Of a stretch of DNA of 64,000 nt, positions 27,684 to 36,916 are shown piece by piece. Made by a program: the position numbers and the translations under genes. The stretch covers positions 15,227 to 79,226 of the forward strand of contig CAZPZR010000002.1 in assembly GCA_964591105.1 (NCBI GenBank), in the 5' to 3' direction. The stretch comes from CAZPZR01 sp964591105 (GTDB lineage: Bacteria > Bacillota > Clostridia > Lachnospirales > Lachnospiraceae). Positions within the stretch are counted from its first letter, which is position 1. Each line of letters opens with the position of its first letter. The notes under the pieces are model-generated. The model searched no databases. It saw nothing but the letters and a program-made list of their open reading frames with translations, and had not been told where the DNA came from.

Positions 27684-30028
27684 ATGAACAGAACAAAATT
27701 AATCAAGGGATTGGCGATTGGCTTATCTATTATGATGACTTTAAGCACATTTGGTATAAAAGATATTCATGCACAGGAGGTGGAGATTTCCGGGGAGCAG
27801 AATATTACGCAGGAAGAGTATGAGAGTGGAATGGAACCATCGGGTGAAATTACGATCATGGACGAAGAGGGAAACATTTCCGTCGTCGAGGATTCTAACG
27901 GGATTGTAGAAAGCAGTCAAACAAAAGCTTCTTCAAGGGCAGCGACAACAAAAGTTGTAAACTTTAAGACGAAGAGTAGTTCGGCAACAACGTCTTACAA
28001 AGAAGTTGGAACAGGAGCATCTGGATATACCAATGGTAGTAATGGCGCGGATGCAGCATATCTTGGCAAAGAAGATGGAAAAGTAAAGTTCATGCTCTCA
28101 GGCGTTGTGGGATTGGTAGCAGAAAGTGAAGTGCAGATTGTAAACCTTTCAGATGCCAAGTCAATCAGTTACTATATTGTGCAGAATGGACGTTTGTGGC
28201 ATAGAATCAGCTTCAATATGACACAGACAGGATATTCCGCATTGGATCAAGGACCAGCACCATCTTATCTGACAAGTGGAAAAGAATACTATAGTTATGA
28301 TGGCCATTATTTCTACAAAGAATATGATACGATGTTAGCGGATTACACCAAGAATACAAGAAGTAATGCGGTGAATCCAAAGAATCCATTTTACAATTAT
28401 TATCAGTTTTTACCATTAAGAAGTGAAACGTCTTATAGCGATGCGAAACTGACAGAATTGATTAACGCAAAGTTAGCTACTGGTTCTATGATGAAAGATA
28501 AAGGGTCTGTATTTAATAAGTATCAGGATACTTATGGTGCGAATGCTCTTTTGGTAACAGGAATCGCAGCAAATGAAAGTGCATGGGGGATTAGTAACAT
28601 TGCAAAGACAAAAAACAATCTGTTTGGATTAGATGCAATAGACAGTGCACCGGGAGAAAATGCTAAAATGTTTTCTTCTGTAAATGAATGTATTCGTCAG
28701 TTTGCGGAGACATATATGTCAAAGAGATATTTACGACCAAGTTATACATATTATCATGGTGGATATCTTGGAAATAAAGCAAGTGGAATTAATGTCAGTT
28801 ATGCCTCAGACCCATATTGGGGTGAAAAGGCAGCAAGTGCTGCGTGGACATTAGATAGAAATGGCGGAAACAAGGACTATGGAAGATATACGATTGGAAT
28901 AAAAGATTTGCTCCCAACCTCCCATGTAAGTGTTAATGTAAGAAGTGNNNNNNNNNNNNNNNNNNNNNNNNNNNNNNNNNNNNNNNNNNNNNNNNNNNNN
29001 NNNNNNNNNNNNNNNNNNNNNNNNNNNNNNNNNNNNNNNNNNNNNNNAATACGATATCTTTATCAAAACCAACACTTGTTTCGGCAAAATATAATGATGA
29101 TGCAGTAACAGTGACTTGGAAAAAAGTGACGAATGCAAAAGGGTATTATGTATATCGAAAACTGAGTGGAGGAACTTATAAGAAGATTAAAACGATTACT
29201 TCTGGAAGTACAGTGACATACAAAGATACCAGCAGTCTTACTGAGGGAAAAACCTATGTATATACTGTGGAAGCATATGCGGGAACAACAGAAAGTAGTT
29301 ATAACAGCAGTGGAGTAAGTGTAAAGATTCCAAAAAAGACATATACGCCATATAAGACAACTACGAGTGTGAATTACCGAACAGGTCCAGGAACAAGTTA
29401 TAGCAAAGGTGGATCTTTAGCTTCCGGAACAATCATCGAAGTGGAAGATGGATATTCGAAATCATCAAATGGATATACATGGTACCGTTTCAAAAAGAAT
29501 TCAAAGAATTATTATATCGCATCAAAGTATGTAAAGAAGCTGACACTTTCCAAACCAACACTTGTGTCTGCGACTTATGCGAATAAAGCAGTTACTTTCA
29601 AATGGAAAAAAGTGACAAATGCGAAAGGGTATTATGTATACCGTAAGGAGAAGGGTGGAAGTTACAAGAAGATTAAGACGATTACATCCGGATCGACAGT
29701 GTCTTACAAGGATACAAGTACGCTTCAGGGAGGAACCACATACTTATACACCGTGCGAGCTTACTATGGAAGCGTACAGAGTGGATACAGAACAGGGCTG
29801 AGTGTGAAGATTCCAGGGGTAAGTTATACGAATTATGTGACGACTACTGGTGTGAACTATCGAACAGGTCCTGGAACGAGTTACTCCAAAGGAGGAGCAC
29901 TTGCAGAAGGAAAGACAATTCAAGTGGAGAATGGATATTCGAAGAAGGCAGATGGATACACATGGTATCGATTTAAACTGAATTCTAAGAATTATTACAT
30001 TGCATCAAAATATGTGAAAAAGAAATAA
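27684..30028 (+). CDS. Secreted glucosaminidase with SH3/FN3 repeats, interrupted by a gap
   Basis: One gene that spans the 100-N gap. It begins at ATG 27684 behind AGGAGG, with a signal peptide (about residues 1-30) and a low-complexity region. The glucosaminidase (LytG-like) domain at about residues 245-415 has a likely catalytic Glu298 in GIAANESAWG. An SH3b domain starts at VSVNVRSG just before the gap. After the gap the correct frame (from 29048) gives an FN3-like domain, SH3b, FN3-like, SH3b, ending in a basic tail. The frames do not match across the gap, so the gap length is wrong. It probably cuts peptidoglycan during growth; SH3b domains bind the wall. Confidence 0.85.
28948..29047. 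other. Assembly gap of exactly 100 N
   Basis: A round 100-N stretch is a placeholder for unknown length. It interrupts an SH3b domain in a repetitive part of the gene, and the reading frame is inconsistent on both sides. Confidence 0.98.
29057..30025 (+). repeat. Two tandem FN3-SH3b modules of about 485 bp
   Basis: Modules at about 29057-29541 and 29545-30025 each encode an FN3-like unit (start LSKPTLVSA, core AKGYYVYRK) and an SH3b unit (core VNYRTGPGTSYSKGG). They are similar at DNA level, which explains the nearby assembly gap. Confidence 0.85.
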
Positions 30029-30037
30029 AAAGAATGC

Positions 30038-30076
30038 AAAAAAGTCATGAACAATGTGTTTGTGACTTTTTTCTTT
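30038..30076 (+). terminator. Weak hairpin terminator after the glucosaminidase
   Basis: A 10-bp A/T-rich stem (30038-30047 with 30063-30072) has T-rich sequence in its right arm. Low GC content makes it moderate. Confidence 0.55.
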
Positions 30077-30110
30077 TGGATTCAAAATACACCCGCTGAA
30101 GACTTGGAAT

Positions 30111-30138
30111 TTGCTTGAATAACTTGAATCTGTATGAT
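30111..30138 (+). promoter_or_regulatory. Promoter of the CapA-like gene
   Basis: TTGCTT (30111-30116) and TATGAT (30133-30138) with a 16-base spacer, 38 bases before the start. Confidence 0.5.
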
Positions 30139-30175
30139 ACGATAAAAAATATGAGAAAAAATGAGGAGGACCAGG

Positions 30176-31885
30176 ATGGGATTTTTGGGGAAAGTTATTT
30201 CAAAGATAAATAAAGATGCTTCAAAGCAAGAAGCATTACCAGATACACCTTACGGACCAAAAATATCTAGTATTACCGATGCTGGGATTGAGTTTTACTG
30301 GAAAAAAGTAGAAGTTGCCGACGGATATGAAATTTTCAGAGCTTATGAGGAAGACGGTAAGTTTGAAAAAATTGGCGAGAACAACTCGCGTGGCAAGGGC
30401 GTTTATACGGATAATGAGTTTGACCATGATAAAAAGAAGGTGTTCTATAAATCTAGAAGTTATCTGGAATCAAAAAAAGGAAAACGTAGTTACAGTGAAT
30501 TTACAAATGTAGCAACAGCTTCATATCGTGAAGAACTTTTGATGGAACGAGAAGTCACATATATGTATAGTAAAACAGAGCGTTCTTTACGAGCTTTTGC
30601 AGGATGGGGGCAGGTACCGGATGCGAAGTGGAGTTCTTCAAATGAAGAGATTGCAACGGTAGATCAGGAAGGAAATATTCATGCAGTTCACACAGGAGAA
30701 GCTGTGCTGACTTGCGTGAGTGAAAGCCTTGGAAAAGAAGCAACGGCAAGAGTTGTTGTAAATAGAAAATCATTGGAACCATTGGATACTGGAGAAAGAA
30801 GATTTTCGTATGATCCTGCTACAAAGATGTGGACGAATCCATCAGCATCTAAGAGTAATGATGCGCTTGTTATGATGGTTGGAGACATGATGTGTGGTTC
30901 TACACAAACAAAAAAACAGTTCACAGAAGAGCACGGATACACATTTAATGACAGCTATGAATTTGTAAAAAATACAACAGCAGAAAGTGATTTTGCAATA
31001 GGAAATTTGGAAACACTTATGGCACCAGGATGGCCATATATGATTGATGAATCCTACATTAATAATCAGAATAACTGCAACAACCCATCACGATATCTTG
31101 ATGCAGTACTGTATGGTGGATTTGATGGTGTTACTATGGCGAATAATCATAACTGTGATGGCGGTGTGAGAGCATTGCTGGAAACGATTGATGAAGTTGA
31201 ACTTAGAAAAATTCCATATACTGGAGTGTTTAAGGGACTTGATGACAGACGTTACATGATTGTAGACATCAACGGAATCAAGGTTGGATTTCTTGCATAC
31301 ATGTCTAGATTTACAACATTTAATGGAAAAGATGCAGATTGGACAGAGGAAGAAAAAACTTCTCATTTGCATGTATTTACACCAGAAAAAGCAATGGCAG
31401 ATATTGAGGCATGTAAAGCAGATGGTGCAGAATATATCATTGCTTATATGCATTGGGGACAAAAAAATTATAAATCAATTACTAAAAAGCAGATACAGGA
31501 AGCTCAGGAAGCAGCAGATGCAGGAGTAGACTATATTGTAGGAGCAAATCCACATATGGTTCAGGTTTATGATGACATTATTGCAAAAGATGGACGAGTT
31601 GTTCCATGCTTCTATTCGACAGGAAATTTCCAGGCTTATATGAACCAGATTCCTGGAAACCGTGATTCTGTTATGGTAAGAATCCGCCTGAAGAAAGAAC
31701 ATGACAAAGTAGTGTTGGCAGAAAATGGATATATTCCATACCACACATACAAGTCAAAAGAAGGATGTTTCCTTGCGCCAATGGCAACAAGTGAAGTATA
31801 TGATCAAGAGTTACCAGTTTCAGGTAGAAAAAAATATTATCAGAGAATCACCGAAGCAGTAGGTGATAAAGTAAAAGCATTGTAA
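30176..31885 (+). CDS. CapA-family metallophosphatase-like protein with FN3 and Big_2 domains
   Basis: 569-residue protein. Residues about 25-105 resemble an FN3 domain, 115-200 a bacterial Ig-like Big_2 domain (WSSSNEEIATVDQEGNI), and 225-520 a CapA/PGA_cap domain with the metal-site motifs VGDMMCG, NLETL, ANNHNCDGG, ANPHMVQ and YSTGNF. CapA proteins act in poly-gamma-glutamate capsule synthesis in bacilli. No signal peptide or membrane helix is visible, although its FN3 and Big_2 domains are normally extracellular. ATG 30176 follows GAGGAGG by six bases; ATG 30161 lies before that site. The next gene, 18 bases on, is a Mur-ligase-like protein. Confidence 0.8.
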   Translation: MGFLGKVISKINKDASKQEALPDTPYGPKISSITDAGIEFYWKKVEVADGYEIFRAYEEDGKFEKIGENNSRGKGVYTDNEFDHDKKKVFYKSRSYLESKKGKRSYSEFTNVATASYREELLMEREVTYMYSKTERSLRAFAGWGQVPDAKWSSSNEEIATVDQEGNIHAVHTGEAVLTCVSESLGKEATARVVVNRKSLEPLDTGERRFSYDPATKMWTNPSASKSNDALVMMVGDMMCGSTQTKKQFTEEHGYTFNDSYEFVKNTTAESDFAIGNLETLMAPGWPYMIDESYINNQNNCNNPSRYLDAVLYGGFDGVTMANNHNCDGGVRALLETIDEVELRKIPYTGVFKGLDDRRYMIVDINGIKVGFLAYMSRFTTFNGKDADWTEEEKTSHLHVFTPEKAMADIEACKADGAEYIIAYMHWGQKNYKSITKKQIQEAQEAADAGVDYIVGANPHMVQVYDDIIAKDGRVVPCFYSTGNFQAYMNQIPGNRDSVMVRIRLKKEHDKVVLAENGYIPYHTYKSKEGCFLAPMATSEVYDQELPVSGRKKYYQRITEAVGDKVKAL

Positions 31886-31903
31886 GAAGTGAGGAGAAAA
31901 CAG

Positions 31904-33865
31904 ATGAAAAAAGTAACACAGTATACAATCGAAGAAGCATGTCAGATTATCGGTGTTGATTTGCCGGAAGAATACAAAGACATAGCAGATGAAGTTCTTT
32001 CTAATATTGCTATGAACGTGAACAGTCTTTCTACTGGCGGTGGATTTTTACTTGCTGGAAAGAATAAGGAAGATCGTGCAAGAATACTGGAAAACGCATT
32101 GAAAAAGAAACCAAAAGTTGTATTCTACGGAAAGGCTAGCCGTAAGTTAGAAGCGTTACAGAGCGTGCCACATATTGAAATTCAGGATTCTTATGATGCA
32201 ATGGTTTTACTTTCTGCACATACAAGAAAAAAATTAGGGTTGAAAGTAGTTGGAGTTACAGGAAGTCTTGGAAAAACAACAACAAAAGAAATTGTACATG
32301 CTGTGTTAAGTCAGTCTTTTGTTGCAAGTAAAAACTATGGAAATAGAAATAATACAAAAGGAATTTTTAACAGCTTACAGAGTGTCAATGAAGATGTACA
32401 GTTTTATGTACAGGAATTTGGTGTAGCAATTGGTAAGAGAAGTATGGAAAGTAAAGTAAATGCATGTTTACCAAATGCTGCAATCATTACAAATATTTCA
32501 GAACCTCACATCGATGATTTGGGAAGCAAGGAAAACATCTTGAAAGAAAAACTTAAATTAGTTACAGAAATGGAAGAGGGAAGTCCTGCATTTTTGAACT
32601 ATGATGATGAGATGCTCAAAGAAGTAAAACTTGAGAAACATCCAATTATTTCTTTCGCAATTGAAAACAAAGAAGCAGATTATTATGCTGAAAATATTCA
32701 GTTCATCGAAGATTATATTACTTTTGATGCAGTTCATGCTGGAAGAAGAACACCAATCGTCCTTCATTCACGTGGAAGACACAATGTTGGAAATGCATTG
32801 GTTGCAATGGCAGTAGGCGAATGGTTTGGTATGTCAGTAGACAAAATTGTTCAGGGAATTGATGCATTCAGAAGTGAAGGAATTCGTCAGTCTCTGGTTA
32901 ATATTGGTGGATATAGAGTTTATGTGGACTGCTATAATACAGCACCAATTTCATTGCTTGGTTCTGTAGATGTACTTGAACGTATTGAAGTGGAAAAGGG
33001 TGGAAAACGTATTGCTGTCGTAGGTGATATTGTTAGACTTGGTACAGAAGAAGAAAGACTTCACATTGAAGTTGGTGAAAAGATGGCTCAGTCAACATTA
33101 GACTTTGTCCTTTGCTTCGGTAACAAGAATGCAAAATTGTTGGCAGATACAATCCGCAAGAACGGAAAAGCAGCATTATATACATCTGATCGAGATGAAT
33201 TAAATGCGTGGATGAAAGGTCTGATTACAAGAAAAGATGTGACTTTGGTAAAAGGTCCAGTTGCGAGACTTCTCTCTAAGTCTATCGATCAAGTATTTGG
33301 AACTTCTTATCATGTGAGTAGTGAACATCATGAAGTAGTTGTTGAAAATAATTACAAATGTGATATCCTTTTCGAAAAAGAAGATCATTCTAAGAAGACA
33401 GCTGCGTTATTACAATATAATGGAAAGGATGCAGAACATGTTGTACCTGCAAGCTTCCAGGATGTAGATGTATTCAGCATTTTTGAAAGATGTTTCAAAA
33501 ATAATAAAGAATTAAAAAAAGTAGTTGTTCCAGAACCAATTTACAATATTTCAGACGAGGCATTTGCTGGCTGCGTAGAACTGAAAGAAGTAATTTTGCC
33601 AAGTACAATGAAGGTGATTGGTGCAAAAGCATTTGCAGGATGTGATTCCTTGGAAGAGTTCGTGATTCCAGAGGGAGTTATTGAAGTTGGGGACGAAGCA
33701 TTTGCAGGATGCAAGAATCTTAAGAAAGTGACACTTCCAGAATCTATCGGTCACATTGGAGACGATGCATTCTCAGAATGTGAGAATATCGTACTTTGTT
33801 GTGAAAAAGATTCCTATTCTGAAGAGTATGCAAAAAATCACCACTTAACTGTATGTAAAAAATAA
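31904..33865 (+). CDS. MurF-like ligase with C-terminal BspA-type leucine-rich repeats
   Basis: 653-residue fusion. Residues about 1-465 resemble a Mur ligase of the MurF group: P-loop VTGSLGKTTTKEIV near residues 114-127, KNYGNRNNTKG near 143-153, central NISEPHIDDLGS, and a late DCYNTAP and VKGP motif. Such enzymes make amide bonds with ATP. Residues about 525-640 hold BspA-type LRR_5 repeats (AFAGCVELKEV, AFAGCDSLEEF, AFAGCKNLKKV). No signal peptide is seen, so both parts should be cytoplasmic. It is likely cotranscribed with the CapA-like gene; CapB of capsule systems is also a Mur-type ligase. The true main MurF is probably elsewhere. Confidence 0.78.
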   Translation: MKKVTQYTIEEACQIIGVDLPEEYKDIADEVLSNIAMNVNSLSTGGGFLLAGKNKEDRARILENALKKKPKVVFYGKASRKLEALQSVPHIEIQDSYDAMVLLSAHTRKKLGLKVVGVTGSLGKTTTKEIVHAVLSQSFVASKNYGNRNNTKGIFNSLQSVNEDVQFYVQEFGVAIGKRSMESKVNACLPNAAIITNISEPHIDDLGSKENILKEKLKLVTEMEEGSPAFLNYDDEMLKEVKLEKHPIISFAIENKEADYYAENIQFIEDYITFDAVHAGRRTPIVLHSRGRHNVGNALVAMAVGEWFGMSVDKIVQGIDAFRSEGIRQSLVNIGGYRVYVDCYNTAPISLLGSVDVLERIEVEKGGKRIAVVGDIVRLGTEEERLHIEVGEKMAQSTLDFVLCFGNKNAKLLADTIRKNGKAALYTSDRDELNAWMKGLITRKDVTLVKGPVARLLSKSIDQVFGTSYHVSSEHHEVVVENNYKCDILFEKEDHSKKTAALLQYNGKDAEHVVPASFQDVDVFSIFERCFKNNKELKKVVVPEPIYNISDEAFAGCVELKEVILPSTMKVIGAKAFAGCDSLEEFVIPEGVIEVGDEAFAGCKNLKKVTLPESIGHIGDDAFSECENIVLCCEKDSYSEEYAKNHHLTVCKK

Positions 33866-33874
33866 GTTAAATTT

Positions 33875-33904
33875 ATATCCCAGGCGTATGTCTGGGATAT
33901 TTTG
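33875..33904 (+). terminator. Hairpin after the MurF-like gene
   Basis: A perfect 9-bp stem (33875-33883 with 33892-33900) with an 8-base loop, followed by a short T run. Confidence 0.6.
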
Positions 33905-33906
33905 TG

Positions 33907-33935
33907 TTGTCGAGTGAAAAAAAATATGCTATTAT
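33907..33935 (+). promoter_or_regulatory. Promoter of the amino-acid permease
   Basis: TTGTCG (33907-33912) and TATTAT (33930-33935) are 17 bases apart, with TGC just before the -10 making it extended. Confidence 0.68.
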
Positions 33936-33988
33936 AGTTTCGCATTTTTTTTGAAACATGTAAACGAGAATTAGGAGAAAAATTTAAG

Positions 33989-35416
33989 ATGAAACATAAT
34001 AAGAAAAAAGAAGAGGGTAAATTAGAGAAAAATCTATCGTCTACGAATGTGTGGGCACTTGCATTTGGCTGTATTATCGGTTGGGGTGCATTTGTAATGC
34101 CGGGAAATACATTCTTGGGAAAAGCAGGTCCAGGAGGAACTGCGATTGCGATGGGAATTGCTTCCTTGATCATGATTGTGATTGCGTTAAACTACAGTTA
34201 CATGATTAACAAGTATCCAATTGCAGGTGGTGAGTTTGTTTATACAAATAACTGCTTCGGGAAAAAACATGCATTCATTTGTTCTTGGTTTTTAGGTTTA
34301 TCATACTTGTCAGTTATTCCATTGAATGCCACAGCATTGGCATTGATTGGACGTAACTTGATGGGTGGAATCTTCCAGGTGGGATTTCATTATAAAGTAG
34401 CAGGTTACAGCATTTACTTTGGAGAAATTGTGTTAGCAGTCGTAGCTCTTATTGCTTTTGCAATGATGAGTATCCGTGGAGTAAAATTTGCAGGTGTGTT
34501 CCAGACAGGACTAACAGTAGCATTGATTGGTGGAGTGCTGATCGTGGCGCTTGCAGCGTTGGTTAGTGGAAAAGCATCATTTGCAAATCTTTCACCTGCA
34601 TTCTATCCAACAGATAACAAAGGAACAGCGATTCTGGCAGTTGTAGCGGTTGCACCATGGGCATTTGTTGGTTTTGACACTGTGCCACAGGCGGCGGAAG
34701 AGTTTGACTTTCCACCTAGAAAATCAAAATTAATCATGATTGTAGCGATTGTGTTCGGGGCACTTGTTTATGTGACATTGAATACAGTAACAGCAATGGT
34801 TGTACCAGAAGGATACGCTTCATGGGTAGAATATATTGATGATCTTTCTAATTTGGATGGACTTCTGTCTCTTCCAACATTTAATGCAGCACATGAACTG
34901 CTCGGTACGGGTGGATTGATTTTCCTTGGAGTTGCAGTTTGTGCAGCGATTTTATCAGGAATTGTAGGTTTCTACATGGCAACAAGCCGTTTGTTCTATT
35001 CCATGGCTATAGAAGGTGTACTTCCAAAATGGTTTGGAAAGTTAGATGTAAAATATAATACGCCTAAAAATGCAATCATTTTTACATTGTGTGTTTCTGT
35101 TATTGCACCGTTCTTCGGAAGAACAGCTTTGAACTGGATTGTTGATATGTCTTCTGCAGGAGCAGCTATTGGATATGGATACACGTCATTGGCAGCATTG
35201 AAATTAGCGTTGGAAGAGAAGAATATCCCTGTGGCAATTACAGGGGTAGTTGGAAGTGTATTTTCGCTGATTTTCTTAGTACTGCTTTTAGTTCCAATCA
35301 AAGTGTTGAATTGTTCATTAGGAAAAGAACCATATATTTGTCTGATTGTATGGATTATACTTGGAATTGTATTCTATATCTTTTCAAATAGAAAGAACAA
35401 AGAAGTTCGTTCATAG
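33989..35416 (+). CDS. APC-family amino-acid permease
   Basis: 475-residue transporter with about twelve membrane helices. The first helix region has the APC motif FGCIIGWGAFVMPG (near residues 26-39), and GGEFVYTNNCFG (near 77-88) fits the family pattern between helices 2 and 3. It should import or exchange an amino acid or polyamine across the inner membrane. The substrate cannot be told. It has its own promoter, and the next gene has another, so it is probably monocistronic. Confidence 0.9.
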   Translation: MKHNKKKEEGKLEKNLSSTNVWALAFGCIIGWGAFVMPGNTFLGKAGPGGTAIAMGIASLIMIVIALNYSYMINKYPIAGGEFVYTNNCFGKKHAFICSWFLGLSYLSVIPLNATALALIGRNLMGGIFQVGFHYKVAGYSIYFGEIVLAVVALIAFAMMSIRGVKFAGVFQTGLTVALIGGVLIVALAALVSGKASFANLSPAFYPTDNKGTAILAVVAVAPWAFVGFDTVPQAAEEFDFPPRKSKLIMIVAIVFGALVYVTLNTVTAMVVPEGYASWVEYIDDLSNLDGLLSLPTFNAAHELLGTGGLIFLGVAVCAAILSGIVGFYMATSRLFYSMAIEGVLPKWFGKLDVKYNTPKNAIIFTLCVSVIAPFFGRTALNWIVDMSSAGAAIGYGYTSLAALKLALEEKNIPVAITGVVGSVFSLIFLVLLLVPIKVLNCSLGKEPYICLIVWIILGIVFYIFSNRKNKEVRS

Positions 35417-35422
35417 ATATAT

Positions 35423-35450
35423 AGACTTTTTGAGGAAATATTGTATAATG
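35423..35450 (+). promoter_or_regulatory. Promoter of the secreted protein gene
   Basis: TAGACT (35423-35428) and TATAAT (35445-35450) with a 16-base spacer, 33 bases before the start. Confidence 0.55.
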
Positions 35451-35483
35451 AAAGTAATATTACTCGGAAAGAGAGGAAAACGT

Positions 35484-36704
35484 ATGAAAAAGAGAATCAT
35501 GAGTATTGTGCTTACTTGTGCGCTTGTACTGTCTATGATGCTTGTACCATCAGGTACCGCGGATGCAGCAGGGACAGACATGTTCAGCGGGAAGGCAAAA
35601 AAGACAATGGAAGCAGCAACAATGAATGCAAGAGCTAATTTGCAGGAGACAGACGAGCTTAAAGTAGCTACACTGTTGTATGACACGACAGAACCTGTTG
35701 TTTATAGGCTTACATTCGATCCGGGAAAATATATTTATTCTCCATTTACAGTAAAGAACACTGGAAAATTGTATTTTGATTTTGCAGCTTACTCCGTAGA
35801 TGGTACAAGTAACTATGTATCGGTTCAGCTGTGTGATGGAAATGGAATGCCAGTAGATGATTACTCTGCTACATTGGGAAATGGAAGTGCGCTGAGTTCA
35901 ATGTGGGGTGTTTCTGTAAAAGCAGGACAGAAATATTACTTGAAGATTGAAACGGCGAGCTATAACAAAAGTGGACTGACAGTTGGTTTCGCTGGTTCTG
36001 TCCTTACTACTTATGACAGAACATTGAGCGGTGGTAAAGTAGCCATTGCATCAGGAATTGAACAGGATGGCAGTACTGCATCTACATATTTCAAAGTTCA
36101 ACCATCAAAAACTGGAAGAATGAAAGTGCAACTGCAGGAAATGGGGTATAAGTCTGCTTATGCAACAGTAAGATTATACAATTCTAAGAAGACACTTGTT
36201 TCTGATAAGGTTTCTTATAATGGTTCACCAGTATACTTTGGAGTAAAGAAGGGAAATACTTACTACATTCGAATAACAGATGCAAAAGTGTCTTATAACG
36301 ATTATAATGCATTTGGTGTGAAATATACAATGTCATCTTATACAGATCGTGCACTTGGTTCTAAGAGCAGTGCGAAGACATTGAAGAGAAAAGCTTCCGC
36401 GACAAATACGTTATTTGTTGCATCTACAGGAACAAGTACTGACTGGTACAAATTTAACGTATCTTCTAAGAGAACAACTGCTATTAGAGTGAAAACAGCA
36501 GGAATGTCTTCAGGAAAATTAACACTTACTGTATATAGGGGAAGTAAGAAAGTTGGAACAACGTCCATTGGTCCACAGAAAGATGGATCTTTCACTATTA
36601 CATACGGCACGACTTATGGAAAGGCCAATGCTGGAACTTACTATGTAAAAGTTGTAAAGAGTAAAAGTGCAAGTGGGCAGTATTCTATTCAGTATCAGAA
36701 ATAA
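35484..36704 (+). CDS. Secreted beta-rich repeat protein, unknown function
   Basis: 406-residue exported protein. ATG 35484 follows a GAGAGG site and starts a clear signal peptide with cleavage expected after ADA near residue 29. The mature part seems to hold three similar beta-sandwich units of about 110 residues (about 60-165, 170-285, 290-406), each with a pattern like YF..F.. then KAGQKYYLKI, KKGNTYYIRI or NAGTYYVKVV. This resembles the pre-peptidase C-terminal type fold. No catalytic domain or membrane anchor is visible. It may be a surface or matrix protein. Confidence 0.72.
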   Translation: MKKRIMSIVLTCALVLSMMLVPSGTADAAGTDMFSGKAKKTMEAATMNARANLQETDELKVATLLYDTTEPVVYRLTFDPGKYIYSPFTVKNTGKLYFDFAAYSVDGTSNYVSVQLCDGNGMPVDDYSATLGNGSALSSMWGVSVKAGQKYYLKIETASYNKSGLTVGFAGSVLTTYDRTLSGGKVAIASGIEQDGSTASTYFKVQPSKTGRMKVQLQEMGYKSAYATVRLYNSKKTLVSDKVSYNGSPVYFGVKKGNTYYIRITDAKVSYNDYNAFGVKYTMSSYTDRALGSKSSAKTLKRKASATNTLFVASTGTSTDWYKFNVSSKRTTAIRVKTAGMSSGKLTLTVYRGSKKVGTTSIGPQKDGSFTITYGTTYGKANAGTYYVKVVKSKSASGQYSIQYQK

Positions 36705-36713
36705 ATTATAAAA

Positions 36714-36762
36714 TCAAAAAAGGTGTGTTGTTCTCGAAAAGAGAACGACATGCCTTTTTTCT
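36714..36762 (+). terminator. Strong terminator
   Basis: A long stem (GTTCTC/GAGAAC at 36730-36735 and 36741-36746, extended outward by nine more pairs) is followed by six T. Confidence 0.9.
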
Positions 36763-36845
36763 TGGTTTGCGATCACTTATAAATGCCAGCGATGTATTTG
36801 GAAAGGGAGTTGATGTAGAAAATAGCCGTAAAAAATGCATAATCC

Positions 36846-36874
36846 TTGAAATATGTGTAAGATTCGAGTATAAT
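36846..36874 (+). promoter_or_regulatory. Promoter of the polyprenyl sugar transferase
   Basis: TTGAAA (36846-36851) and TATAAT (36869-36874) are 17 bases apart. A second TATAAT at 36899 overlaps the leader and is less likely. Confidence 0.75.
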
Positions 36875-36916
36875 TGTTTCCGTGTAATTATAGACTTGTA
36901 TAATAATGGAGGAAAA

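Noticed and set aside
33936..33988. T-box or other riboswitch before the amino-acid permease
   Set aside because: The leader after the promoter is about 45 bases with only a 5-bp hairpin.
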